This document shows, one piece after another, positions 25,592 to 33,421 of a DNA stretch of 64,000 nucleotides. This DNA comes from Streptomyces sp. NWU339 (lineage in GTDB: Bacteria > Actinomycetota > Actinomycetes > Streptomycetales > Streptomycetaceae). Within the stretch, counting starts at the first letter, position 1. Every line of letters starts with the position of its first letter. Below the pieces are notes generated by a model. It ran no database searches. It was given only the letters and a program-made list of their open reading frames with translations, and was not told the DNA's origin. A program made the translations under genes and the position numbers. Where the stretch lies: NCBI RefSeq assembly GCF_003143855.1, contig NZ_QFRK01000025.1:32743-96742 (forward strand), read 5' to 3'.

Positions 25592-26575
25592 ATGGACGAG
25601 CGCACATTCGACAGGTCGGGTCAGCACGCCTCCGTGATCGGTCTCGGCACCTGGCAACTCGGGGCGGACTGGGGGGAGGTCGACGACAAGCAGGCCCTCA
25701 CGGTCCTGGAGGCCGCCGCCGAGTCCGGGGTCACCTTCTTCGACACCGCCGACGTGTACGGCGACGGGCGCAGCGAGCAGACCATCGCGTCGTTCCTGAG
25801 CGGCCGGCCCGATCTGCACGTCCTGGTCGCGACCAAGATGGGCCGCCGGGCCGAACAGCTCCCGGAGAACTACGTGCTGGACAACTTCCGCGCGTGGAAC
25901 GACCGTTCGCGACGCAACCTCGGCGTCGACCGCATCGACCTGGTGCAGTTGCACTGCCCGCCGACGCCCGTCTACTCCTCCGACGAGGTCTTCGACGCCC
26001 TCGACACCCTGGTGGCGGAGGAGCGCGTCGCCGCCTACGGGGTCAGCGTGGAGACCTGCGCCCAGGCACTGACCGCGATCAGCCGGCCGAACGTGGCGAG
26101 CGTGCAGATCATCCTCAACCCGTTCCGCATGAAGCCCCTGCTCGAGGTGCTCCCGGCGGCCCGCGCGGCGGGCGTCGGCGTCATCGCCCGCGTCCCGCTG
26201 GCCTCGGGGCTGCTGTCGGGCAGGTACACCAAGGACACCGTCTTCCCGGAGAACGACCACCGCACCTTCAACCGGCACGGTGAGTCCTTCGACCAGGGCG
26301 AGACCTTCTCCGGTGTGGACTACGCGACCGGCGTCGAGGCCGCCGCCGAGTTCGCCGCGCTCGCCCCCGAGGGCTACACCCCGGCCCAGCTGGCCCTGCG
26401 CTGGATCGTCCGGCAGCCCGGCGTCACCACCGTCATCCCCGGTGCCCGCTCGCCCGAGCAGGCCCGCGCCAACGCACACGCCGCCCGGCTCCCGGAGCTG
26501 TCCGAACGGACGCTCACCGCGATCGACGACCTCTACGCACGGCGGATCAAGGACCAGGTGGAGTCCCGCTGGTAG
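25592..26575 (+). CDS. aldo/keto reductase
   Basis: A 327-residue TIM-barrel oxidoreductase. VIGLGTWQLG at the N-terminus, FFDTADVYGDGRSE (catalytic Asp and Tyr), VATKMGRR (Lys) and LVQLHCPPT (His) give the complete tetrad. The C-terminal VIPGARSPEQARAN binds the NADPH phosphate. It belongs to the general AKR group related to YajO/Tas; the substrate is unknown. It stands alone on the plus strand between RNase HI and a convergent hypothetical gene. Confidence 0.9.
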   Translation: MDERTFDRSGQHASVIGLGTWQLGADWGEVDDKQALTVLEAAAESGVTFFDTADVYGDGRSEQTIASFLSGRPDLHVLVATKMGRRAEQLPENYVLDNFRAWNDRSRRNLGVDRIDLVQLHCPPTPVYSSDEVFDALDTLVAEERVAAYGVSVETCAQALTAISRPNVASVQIILNPFRMKPLLEVLPAARAAGVGVIARVPLASGLLSGRYTKDTVFPENDHRTFNRHGESFDQGETFSGVDYATGVEAAAEFAALAPEGYTPAQLALRWIVRQPGVTTVIPGARSPEQARANAHAARLPELSERTLTAIDDLYARRIKDQVESRW

Positions 26576-26626
26576 GAGTCCCCGGCAGAGTCGGTCGGCG
26601 GCTCCGCCGGCAGCGGCCCGGAACCG

Positions 26627-26965
26627 TCATGGCTCCAGGAGCAGCTGCCTCTCCTGCTCCTGGTCGCCGGAGGCGGCTCCCTCGTCACGCGTGGTGAAGG
26701 CCCGGGCGAGCGTCTCGCTCGCCCGCCGCACCGCACCCGGGGCGCCCTGTACGGTGACGGCCACCGGCGCGGACAGATGTCCGGGGGCCGTGGGAGAGCC
26801 CTCGGCCCGGGCCTCCCCGGTGAAGGTCGCCATGTGGACCGTCGCCTTCTCGTCGGAGGGAAGCTCGTCCGGCGCCCCGAACGCCTGCTCGAGGGCCCGG
26901 ACGACCACACGTGCGTCGCCGACGCCCTCGCCGCTGAGTGTCACGGTGAGCTGGGTATCGGGCAT
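26627..26965 (-). CDS. hypothetical protein
   Basis: A 112-residue acidic cytoplasmic protein of unknown function, starting MPDTQLTVTLSG at 26965. It looks like a single alpha/beta domain: an N-terminal strand, a helix (ARVVVRALEQAFG), a strand pair (ATVHMATFTGEA), a strand (PVAVTVQGAPGAV) and a final helix, with a charged tail QEQERQLLLEP. No catalytic motif is seen. It is divergent from the DUF6328 gene. Confidence 0.6.
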   Translation of the reverse strand: MPDTQLTVTLSGEGVGDARVVVRALEQAFGAPDELPSDEKATVHMATFTGEARAEGSPTAPGHLSAPVAVTVQGAPGAVRRASETLARAFTTRDEGAASGDQEQERQLLLEP

Positions 26966-27127
26966 ACGTCCCACAACCTCCCGGTCTCGATGTCGTAGGC
27001 GTCCGTGTAACCGGCTGTCCGGCACCCGAAACGGGCCCGGGAACCGGCTCCGGAGCCGGGGAGAACGGCCGCGGACGGGGAAGACGCGGGAGGAGAGGGA
27101 CCGAGGGCGTTCAACCCAGGAGGCATC

Positions 27128-27625
27128 GTGCCGGACCCGGAGCAGGGCGAGAGCAGGCGCAGGGGGCGTAACGAGACCGAGGAGGAGCGGGCGGACCGGA
27201 TGTGGCAGGAGGTCATCCAGGAGGTCCGCGTCGCGCAGACGGGTGTCCAGATCCTCTTCGGCTTCCTGCTGACGGTGGTGTTCACCCCGAAGTACGCGCA
27301 ACTGTCCGACACGGACCAGATGATCTACATCATCACGGTAGTCCTCGGCGCCTGCGCCACCGGTGCGCTCATCGGCCCCGTCTCGCTGCACCGGCTCGTC
27401 TCCGGGCGGCGCGTCAAACCGCAGGCGGTGCGGTGGGCGTCCCGGCTGACCCTGCTCGGCCTCGTCCTGCTGCTCGCCACCACCAGCGCCGCACTGCTGC
27501 TGATCCTGCGCGTGGCGACCCACGACGCCTTCGTCCCGTACCTGGTCGCCGGGGTGGTCACCTGGTACCTGGTGTGCTGGTTCGGGCTCCCGCTGTGGAC
27601 CCGGCACCGGCACACGGCGAGGTGA
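27128..27625 (+). CDS. DUF6328 family membrane protein
   Basis: A 165-residue protein with a charged N-terminal 40 residues (NETEEERADRMWQEVIQEVR) and four hydrophobic helices (about 42-58, 68-88, 105-125, 133-150). This is the layout of the actinobacterial DUF6328 family. Function unknown. GTG 27128 follows CAGGAGG at 5 nt. Confidence 0.8.
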   Translation: MPDPEQGESRRRGRNETEEERADRMWQEVIQEVRVAQTGVQILFGFLLTVVFTPKYAQLSDTDQMIYIITVVLGACATGALIGPVSLHRLVSGRRVKPQAVRWASRLTLLGLVLLLATTSAALLLILRVATHDAFVPYLVAGVVTWYLVCWFGLPLWTRHRHTAR

Positions 27626-27654
27626 CGCCGTTGTCTGTTGTCCGATGTCATCCC

Positions 27655-28080
27655 TCAACCGCCGGCGAGGACGTCCGCGAGGAAGTCGTCGAGGTGGACC
27701 TCCTCGTGTCCCGGTGCGACCGTCCGGTACGTCTCGCGCAGGAAGTCCCCGACGGTCTCGGCCCACGCGAACACCACCGCGTGGTGCCTGCCGCCGTCGG
27801 CGTGGGCCGCACCGAAGAACTCCATCCGCAGTTCCCGCCCCACGCCCGGGGACTCCGGACGCAGCCGCACATCACCGGTGCCGGTCGGGCGGGTGAGGCC
27901 GTCGAAGACCATGTCCCGGTCCAGCTGCCAGCGTGCGAGGACCCGGCCCCCGTGGCTGAACACGAGGGTGACGGCGAAGGGATCCGCGGGGTCGTAGCTC
28001 AGGTGGGCGAGCCCGGGAATGCGATCCGCGACGCCCGCCTGGATCTCCACCACCAGGGTCTTGTGCACGAACGAGTTCAC
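27655..28080 (-). CDS. ssgC: SsgA-like protein (SALP), sporulation/cell-division regulator
   Basis: A 141-residue member of the SsgA-like family, which positions septa and peptidoglycan remodelling during Streptomyces sporulation. Typical segments are LSYDPADPFAVTLVFSH, RWQLDRDMVFDGL, GTGDVRLRPE and FLRETYRTVAPGHE. GTG 28080 has GGAGGC upstream; the longer frame is not conserved. The symbol ssgC rests on remembered position near sigL/clpP3P4 in S. coelicolor; the family call itself is firm. It is convergent with the DUF6328 gene. Confidence 0.85.
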   Translation of the reverse strand: MNSFVHKTLVVEIQAGVADRIPGLAHLSYDPADPFAVTLVFSHGGRVLARWQLDRDMVFDGLTRPTGTGDVRLRPESPGVGRELRMEFFGAAHADGGRHHAVVFAWAETVGDFLRETYRTVAPGHEEVHLDDFLADVLAGG

Positions 28081-28200
28081 GAGAGGGCCTCCGGGAAGTA
28101 CCGACACAGAACCCTCTGGTACCCCGCAACCGGGCCGGATGCTCATCCCTTCGGGCGATTCCTCGGTGCCGCGCCCGGCCCGCCCCCGGCGGGGTTCCGC

Positions 28201-29172
28201 TCAGCCGAAGGCGCTCCGCAGCGCCGGCAGCAGGGTCTTCTCCGACCAGTCGAGGTACTCCGGCTGTGTGTCGCCGCCGATCTGCACGAGGGCGATCTCG
28301 GTGAAACCGGCCTCCACGTAGGCGCGGACGGCCTCGACGAAGTCCGCCGGGTCGCTGCCGCAGGGGATCGAGCCGGCGACGTCCTCGGGCCGCACGAATC
28401 GGGTGGCCGACGCGAAGGAATCCGGGTGCGGCAGCTCGGAGTTGACCTTCCAGCCGTTGCCGAACCAGCGGAACTGGGAATGAGCGCGTTCGACGGCCGT
28501 GGCGCGGTCGGGGTCGTAGCACACGGGCAGCTGTCCCACCCGCGGCTTGCCCGCGCCGCCGTGCCGGTCGAACGACTCGAGCAGCCCGGCTTCCGGCTCC
28601 GTGGCGATCACCAGATCCGCGAGCCGGCCCGCAAGGGCGCAGGACCGCTCCCCGGAGACCGCGACACCGATCGGCGGCGGTTGGTCCGGCAGGTCCCACA
28701 GCCGGGCCGACTCGACGTCGAAGTGGGTGCCGCGGTGGTTCACATGCCCGCCCTCGAACAGCGCACGGATGACCTCCACCGCCTCCTCGAGCATCTCGTG
28801 CCGCACATCCACCGACGGCCAGCCGCCTCCCACCACATGCTCGTTGAGGTTCTCTCCCGAGCCGAGTCCCAACCGGAACCGGCCCTCGGAGAGCAGCTGC
28901 ATCGTCGCGGCCTTCTGCGCCACCACCGCCGGGTGATACCGGAACGTGGGACACGTCACATACGTCATCAGCGGAATCCGCGAGGTGGCCTGGGCCGCCG
29001 CACCCAGCACGCTCCACGCGTACGGCGCGTGACCCTGTGACCGCAGCCACGGGAAGTAGTGGTCCGAGGTCACGGAGAAGTCGAAGCCCGCCTCCTCGGC
29101 CCGCACCACATGGCCGACCAGCTCACGGGGCCCGCTCTGCTCGGTCATCATCGTGTATCCGATATGTGTCAT
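28201..29172 (-). CDS. LLM-class F420-dependent oxidoreductase
   Basis: A 323-residue TIM-barrel protein of the luciferase-like group using coenzyme F420 (FGD/TIGR03557-type). Signatures are MTHIGYTMMTEQ at the N-terminus, FSVTSDHYFPWL, YHPAVVAQKAATMQLLSEGR and FRLGLGSGENLNEHV. FGD itself oxidises glucose 6-phosphate, but this substrate cannot be assumed. Start at ATG 29172. It lies downstream of the GntR gene on the same strand and may be co-transcribed with it. Confidence 0.87.
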   Translation of the reverse strand: MTHIGYTMMTEQSGPRELVGHVVRAEEAGFDFSVTSDHYFPWLRSQGHAPYAWSVLGAAAQATSRIPLMTYVTCPTFRYHPAVVAQKAATMQLLSEGRFRLGLGSGENLNEHVVGGGWPSVDVRHEMLEEAVEVIRALFEGGHVNHRGTHFDVESARLWDLPDQPPPIGVAVSGERSCALAGRLADLVIATEPEAGLLESFDRHGGAGKPRVGQLPVCYDPDRATAVERAHSQFRWFGNGWKVNSELPHPDSFASATRFVRPEDVAGSIPCGSDPADFVEAVRAYVEAGFTEIALVQIGGDTQPEYLDWSEKTLLPALRSAFG

Positions 29173-29228
29173 GAGGACCGAGTCCCCGGTCGAAGAGCGC
29201 GATAACGGTGGATCATGCACCGGTGGGC

Positions 29229-29882
29229 TCAGGACCGCGCGAGGGCCGCGAGGCGCAGGTCGCGGGTGCGGCTCTGGTGCTCGATGACGTGCTGCCGGGC
29301 GGCCGACGCGTCGCCGCGGCGGATCGCGTCCAGGATCCGGGTGTGCTCCTCGAGGATCAGGGTGAGGTTGTCCGGCCGGGTGGTGGTGCCGGAGTCGTAG
29401 ACCTTCAGCTGGGCGTCCAGACGGTCCATCAGCTCGATGATCGTCGCATTGTGCCCGGCCTCGCGCAGTGCCCGGTGCCACTGTTGGTTGAGTTCCTGCA
29501 GCTCCGCGGGGTCCGTCGACGCCGCGGCGGACTCGTGGACGTGGACGAGTCGGGCCAGGTCGAGCTCGGTCCGCCGGGTCGCGGCCGTCTGCGCGGCCGA
29601 CGATTCCAGTGCGATGCGCGCCTCGCAGATCTCCAGGATCTCCTGGGGGGTGCGGGTGCGTACCACATAGCCGCGAGTGGCCCGGGTCACCAGGCCTTCC
29701 TGCTCGAGCCGGATCAGCGCCTCCCGGACAGGAGTGCGCGAGACGTTGAACTGCGTGCTGAGACCAGTCGGGATCAGGACGGTTCCGGGGGGTGACTGGC
29801 CGTCGAGGATGCTCTGCCGGATCCGGGCGTAGTGGCTGCCCGCGCCCGTATCGGCGCCCCGGTCTCCCCGTGCGGTGCTCAA
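29229..29882 (-). CDS. GntR-family transcriptional regulator (FadR subfamily, FCD domain)
   Basis: A 217-residue regulator; TTG 29882 with GGGGAG 8 nt upstream gives a normal length (a longer frame to 29981 adds Arg-rich sequence). Winged helix at about 15-80 (IRQSILDGQSPPGTVLIPTG, VSRTPVREALIRLEQEGL), then an all-helical FCD effector domain from about 90, with the Asp/His metal-site pattern (QQWHRAL; EEHTRILDAI; ARQHVIEHQ). It may act on the F420 oxidoreductase or on the sulfur operon to its right. Confidence 0.9.
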   Translation of the reverse strand: MSTARGDRGADTGAGSHYARIRQSILDGQSPPGTVLIPTGLSTQFNVSRTPVREALIRLEQEGLVTRATRGYVVRTRTPQEILEICEARIALESSAAQTAATRRTELDLARLVHVHESAAASTDPAELQELNQQWHRALREAGHNATIIELMDRLDAQLKVYDSGTTTRPDNLTLILEEHTRILDAIRRGDASAARQHVIEHQSRTRDLRLAALARS

Positions 29883-29991
29883 ACTGGTCGCTCCCCTTCC
29901 GTACCGAGGACCGGCCCGTCGTCGGCGCACGCGAAGCGGTGCTTTCGGCGGACAGGTGTTCTCGCGATTCGAGACGCCCATAGTCTGCCAC

Positions 29992-30009
29992 TGTCTACAT
30001 GTGTATACA
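29992..30009. promoter_or_regulatory. candidate GntR operator
   Basis: TGTCTAC and GTATACA form an inverted repeat (6 of 7 pairs) around ATGT. It is A/T-rich against the background and lies 110 bp upstream of the GntR gene start. FCD-type GntR proteins bind short TGT/ACA dyads of this kind. Confidence 0.5.
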
Positions 30010-30115
30010 GTTGCTTGCAGTTGAATCCGGACATGGGGACCGTCGCGTCCTCAGGTCCGGGTCCACGTTCGAGTGCATGAGCCATGCACGCCTGACGGGA
30101 TTTCGGGAGCTTCTG

Positions 30116-30256
30116 ATGCATCGTGGCGCGCAGCCAGGGCGGTACGCCGCCCACCCGGCGCACCCGGTAGCCGGGCCGACCTCCCGCTTCTGCAACAGCC
30201 TGACGAGCCGTCGGCACATCGACTTCATGCGCGTCGTCAGCACGGGCTGTTGTTGA
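30116..30256 (+). CDS. short leader peptide (SRRHIDFMRV family) ending in Cys-Cys, before the organosulfur operon
   Basis: A 46-codon ORF starting at ATG 30116 with GGGAG 7 nt upstream. Its C-terminus, NSLTSRRHIDFMRVVSTGCC, matches the Streptomyces putative leader peptides of the type (S/T)RRHVDLxRVxSxxC that lie before cysteine and organosulfur genes. The last two sense codons are Cys (TGT TGT). This suits an attenuator: scarce charged tRNA-Cys stalls the ribosome at the end of the ORF and alters folding of the following GC-rich hairpin (about 30276-30312). Confidence 0.7.
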   Translation: MHRGAQPGRYAAHPAHPVAGPTSRFCNSLTSRRHIDFMRVVSTGCC

Positions 30257-30275
30257 TCGCACGCGCACTCCGCCT

Positions 30276-30312
30276 GCCGCGTTCCGGCCGCTGAGACAGC
30301 GGCGGGCGCGGC
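30276..30312 (+). promoter_or_regulatory. candidate attenuator hairpin after the Cys-Cys leader peptide
   Basis: GCCGCG (30276-30281) can pair with CGCGGC (30307-30312), enclosing CCGCT/AGCGG. It begins 20 nt after the leader stop codon and 207 bp before ssuC. No T-tract is seen. Confidence 0.4.
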
Positions 30313-30518
30313 CGTGTCCGGCCCGACCGCAGGCGCGTCCCGTCTCCCGCCCCAGCTCGCCCCGCCCAGTCCACTGTTCGGCATGGCTCCGGGAGCCGGC
30401 TCCGGGCACCGCCCCCAAGGCCTCACCGCCACACGGCCCCGAAGTCCTTCCCGGCTGTCGCCCCACACCGGCCAAGCGGTCGGACGGGCGGCCGAACCAC
30501 TCCTGAAGGGGATCTCCC

Positions 30519-31424
30519 ATGCCCGAGCAGACGCTGCTCGCCAAGGACCGACCACCGCATCCCGGTCCTGACGGCCCTGTCGGACGACCCGGCGCACCGG
30601 GGAAGGGGGCGGCCGGGCCGTCCTCCGCCGGACGCAACCGCCGGGCGCTGCTGCGCACCGCCCGCACGGCCGGCCCCTGGGCCGTCCCCCTGCTGGTCCT
30701 GGTGGTGTGGCAGTGGACCGCCGCGGCCGGCATCCTGCCGCCGTCCATCCTCCCCGCCCCCGAAGCGGTTCTGCGGGCGGGAAGCGATCTGGCCGCCACC
30801 GGAGAACTCCAGTTCCACATCCTCACCAGTCTGCGGCGCATCCTGCAGGGCTTCGCCCTGGGCGCGGCCACCGGCCTGCTCCTGGGCTTCCTGGTCGGCA
30901 TGTCGAAGGTGACGGAGATCCTCCTCGACCGGTCCCTGCAGATGGTGCGCACCATCCCGCACCTGGCTCTGGTGCCGCTGATGATCGCCTGGTTCGGCAT
31001 CGGGGAGGAACCCAAGATCCTCCTCGTGGCGCTGGGCACCTTCTTCCCCATCTACCTGAACACCGTGACCGGCATCCGCGGGGTCGACCCCAAGCTGCTG
31101 CAGCTCGGCCGCTCCTACGGACTGGGACGGTGGCGCCTGGTGCGCGACATCGCCGTCCCCGGGGCCATGCCCACCATCCTGTCCGGCATCCGGTACTCCC
31201 TCGGCGTCGCCTGGATGACCCTCGTGGTCGCCGAGACCATCTCGGCCAGCGACGGGATCGGCTACCTCGCCCAGAACGCCCGCGAGTTGCTGCGCACCGA
31301 CCAGATCGTCCTCGCCATCGTGCTGTACGCACTGGCCGGCCTGCTCGCCGACCTCCTGACCAGGCTCATCGAAAGGAGGGTGCTCCGGTGGCACCCCAAC
31401 TACCGCCCGCGGGCGACCCAGTGA
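30519..31424 (+). CDS. ssuC: ABC transporter permease, sulfonate/taurine type
   Basis: A 301-residue permease. Residues 1-45 are a cytoplasmic Pro/Gly-rich tail, followed by six predicted membrane helices. The EAA loop that docks the ATPase is at about 190-215 (LLQLGRSYGLGRWRLVRDIA followed by VPGAMP). This is the SsuC/TauC pattern. ATG 30519 follows GAAGGGG. It is the first gene of the ssuC-ssuB-ssuA-monooxygenase-osmC-ssuE row and overlaps ssuB. Confidence 0.9.
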   Translation: MPEQTLLAKDRPPHPGPDGPVGRPGAPGKGAAGPSSAGRNRRALLRTARTAGPWAVPLLVLVVWQWTAAAGILPPSILPAPEAVLRAGSDLAATGELQFHILTSLRRILQGFALGAATGLLLGFLVGMSKVTEILLDRSLQMVRTIPHLALVPLMIAWFGIGEEPKILLVALGTFFPIYLNTVTGIRGVDPKLLQLGRSYGLGRWRLVRDIAVPGAMPTILSGIRYSLGVAWMTLVVAETISASDGIGYLAQNARELLRTDQIVLAIVLYALAGLLADLLTRLIERRVLRWHPNYRPRATQ

Positions 31425-32164
31425 CCCCGGCGCGGGCGGGCGCCCGGCTCGCCCTGGACGGCCTGGGCCGGCAGTACGGCGACCGGTGGGTCCTGGAGAA
31501 CCTCGACCTGGACGTCGAAGCCGGCTCCTTCGTCTCCTTCCTCGGTCCCAGCGGCGCGGGCAAGAGCACCCTGCTGCGGATCGTCGCCGGGCTGGAGGAG
31601 CCGAGCGCGGGAACCGTCCAGCTCCACGGTGCCGGTCCACAGCCGCCCATGGTGCGGATGATGTTCCAGGAGGACCGGATGCTGCCCTGGCGCACGGTCG
31701 AGGACAACGTGCTGCTGGGTGTCAAGGGCCGCAGGGATGAGGCACGCACCCTGCTGGAGGCCGTGGGACTGGCCGACCGCGGCGGCGCCTGGCCGGCCGA
31801 GCTCTCCGGTGGGCAGAGGCAGCGCGTCGCCCTGGCCCGCGCCCTGCTCCACCACCCCGAACTGCTGCTCCTGGACGAGCCGTTCGGTGCTCTGGACGCG
31901 ATCACCCGGATCGCCATGCAGCAGCTCCTGGAACGCCTGTGGCTGGAGCAGCCGCGCACCGTCCTGCTGGTGACCCATGACGTGGAGGAGGCGCTCGTGC
32001 TCTCCGACCGCGTCCTGGTGCTGGCCGACGGCGCCGTCGGCCGCGACCTGCACATCGACCTGCCCCGCGGGGAGCGGCGCGGCCACCCCCGCCTCGTCGC
32101 CTGGAAGGAGGAACTGCTCCAGGGTCTCCTCGAACCGCACTCCTCCGTCCCGGTCGACGCCTGA
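31388..32164 (+). CDS. ssuB: ABC transporter ATP-binding protein, sulfonate/taurine type
   Basis: A 258-residue ATPase energising organosulfur import. GTG 31388 has AAAGGAGG 7 nt upstream and overlaps ssuC by 37 bp; GTG 31421 (GTGA overlap) is an alternative. Walker A GPSGAGKST, Q-loop MFQEDRMLPW, signature LSGGQRQRVALARAL, Walker B LLLLDEPFGALD and H-loop VTHDVEEAL are all present. The short Q-loop motif EDRMLPW is typical of the SsuB/TauB/NrtD group. Confidence 0.92.
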   Translation: MAPQLPPAGDPVTPARAGARLALDGLGRQYGDRWVLENLDLDVEAGSFVSFLGPSGAGKSTLLRIVAGLEEPSAGTVQLHGAGPQPPMVRMMFQEDRMLPWRTVEDNVLLGVKGRRDEARTLLEAVGLADRGGAWPAELSGGQRQRVALARALLHHPELLLLDEPFGALDAITRIAMQQLLERLWLEQPRTVLLVTHDVEEALVLSDRVLVLADGAVGRDLHIDLPRGERRGHPRLVAWKEELLQGLLEPHSSVPVDA

Positions 32165-32243
32165 CCCCGCGCCCCCCACCGCCGCCACCCGCACCCCCGC
32201 TTCCGCCCGCCCGAGCAACGCGCCACCGAGAAAGAACCCGACC

Positions 32244-33365
32244 GTGACCGTGAACCGTCCGTTCTCCCGTTCGACCACGGGAGCCTCCCCGCTCCTGTCC
32301 AAAAACGTCTCGCGCCGCCGCATCCTGGCCGTCGGCGGTGCCGCCGCCCTCGCCCCGGCGCTGGCCGCCTGCGGCGGCGGAGCGCGGCCGGGCAACGCGG
32401 CGCTGGCCGACGGCGTGCCGCAGAAGCTCCGCTACGCGGTCATCGGCAGCGGCAGGACCGGTACCCCGGCGGCCCTGCGCTACAAGTTCGACGGCGTGGA
32501 CCTGGGCAAGGAACTCGGCGGCACCACCGTCACCTGGCCGTCCGGGTTCACCGCCTCGCTGCCGGTGATGGAGGCGCTCAAGGCCGGCAGCGTCGACCTC
32601 ACCTTCGCCACCGCCACCGCCGTGGCCTACGCGATCGGCGGGGGCGTGCCCATCGTGCCGCTCGCCGCCTACCCGCTGCCCGCCAACGAGGTCGAGATCC
32701 TCGTCCCCCAGAACTCTTCCATCCGCGGCGCCGCCGACCTCAAGGGCAAGCGGGTCGCCGACCAGCAGGGCACCACCGGCACCTACAGCCTCATCAAGTA
32801 CCTGCAGACCGCCGGCCTGCGACTGGACGACGTCGAGTACGTCAACCTGCCGGCCGCCGACGCCGAGTCGGCCTTCGCCAACGGCAAGGTGGACGCCTGG
32901 ATCAGCTGGACGCCGGCCATCAGCCTGGGCCGGGCCCGGCACAAGGCCCGCAGGCTGCCGAACGTCAGGACCTACGACTACTCCTTCTACGTGGCCAGCG
33001 AGTCCTTCGCCGAGGAGTACCCCGAGGCCGCGGCGAAGGTGGTGCGTGTCATCCGGGACACCCAGCGCCGCGTCAACGCCCGTCCCGAGGCGAGCGTCGA
33101 GTTCTTCGACAAGATCGGCGGATTCGGCTCGGAGGACCTCGAGCGCGAGGTGTTCCTCGAGCTGACCAAGGAGAAGAGGCTCTCGGACTCCAACGCCGAC
33201 CAACTCGCGCCGGTGGACCGCAAGGCGATCGAGAACACCCAGGACCTCGCCGACAGCTTCCACGCCCTGGGCGTCTACCCCTCGAAGATCGACGTGACCG
33301 GGTTCCTGCAGGACTCCCGGTTCGACACGGTCAAGAAGGCGGTGGCCGCCGAACTGGCCAAGTGA
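32244..33365 (+). CDS. ssuA: substrate-binding lipoprotein of the sulfonate ABC transporter
   Basis: A 373-residue extracellular binding protein. The N-terminus has a twin-arginine motif (SRRRILAVGG) followed by a lipobox (PALAACGGG), so it is probably exported folded by Tat and lipidated. The mature part is an NMT1/SsuA-like periplasmic-binding fold (LPVMEALKAGSVDLTFATAT; VADQQGTTGTYSLIKYLQTA; VDAWISWTPA). Ligand: an aliphatic or aromatic sulfonate or related organosulfur compound by context. GTG 32244 is the probable start; the RBS is weak. Confidence 0.88.
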   Translation: MTVNRPFSRSTTGASPLLSKNVSRRRILAVGGAAALAPALAACGGGARPGNAALADGVPQKLRYAVIGSGRTGTPAALRYKFDGVDLGKELGGTTVTWPSGFTASLPVMEALKAGSVDLTFATATAVAYAIGGGVPIVPLAAYPLPANEVEILVPQNSSIRGAADLKGKRVADQQGTTGTYSLIKYLQTAGLRLDDVEYVNLPAADAESAFANGKVDAWISWTPAISLGRARHKARRLPNVRTYDYSFYVASESFAEEYPEAAAKVVRVIRDTQRRVNARPEASVEFFDKIGGFGSEDLEREVFLELTKEKRLSDSNADQLAPVDRKAIENTQDLADSFHALGVYPSKIDVTGFLQDSRFDTVKKAVAAELAK

Positions 33366-33421
33366 CCGACAGGGCGCACCACAGGACACACAGCACCACA
33401 GCACGGAAGAGAGAACACGCA

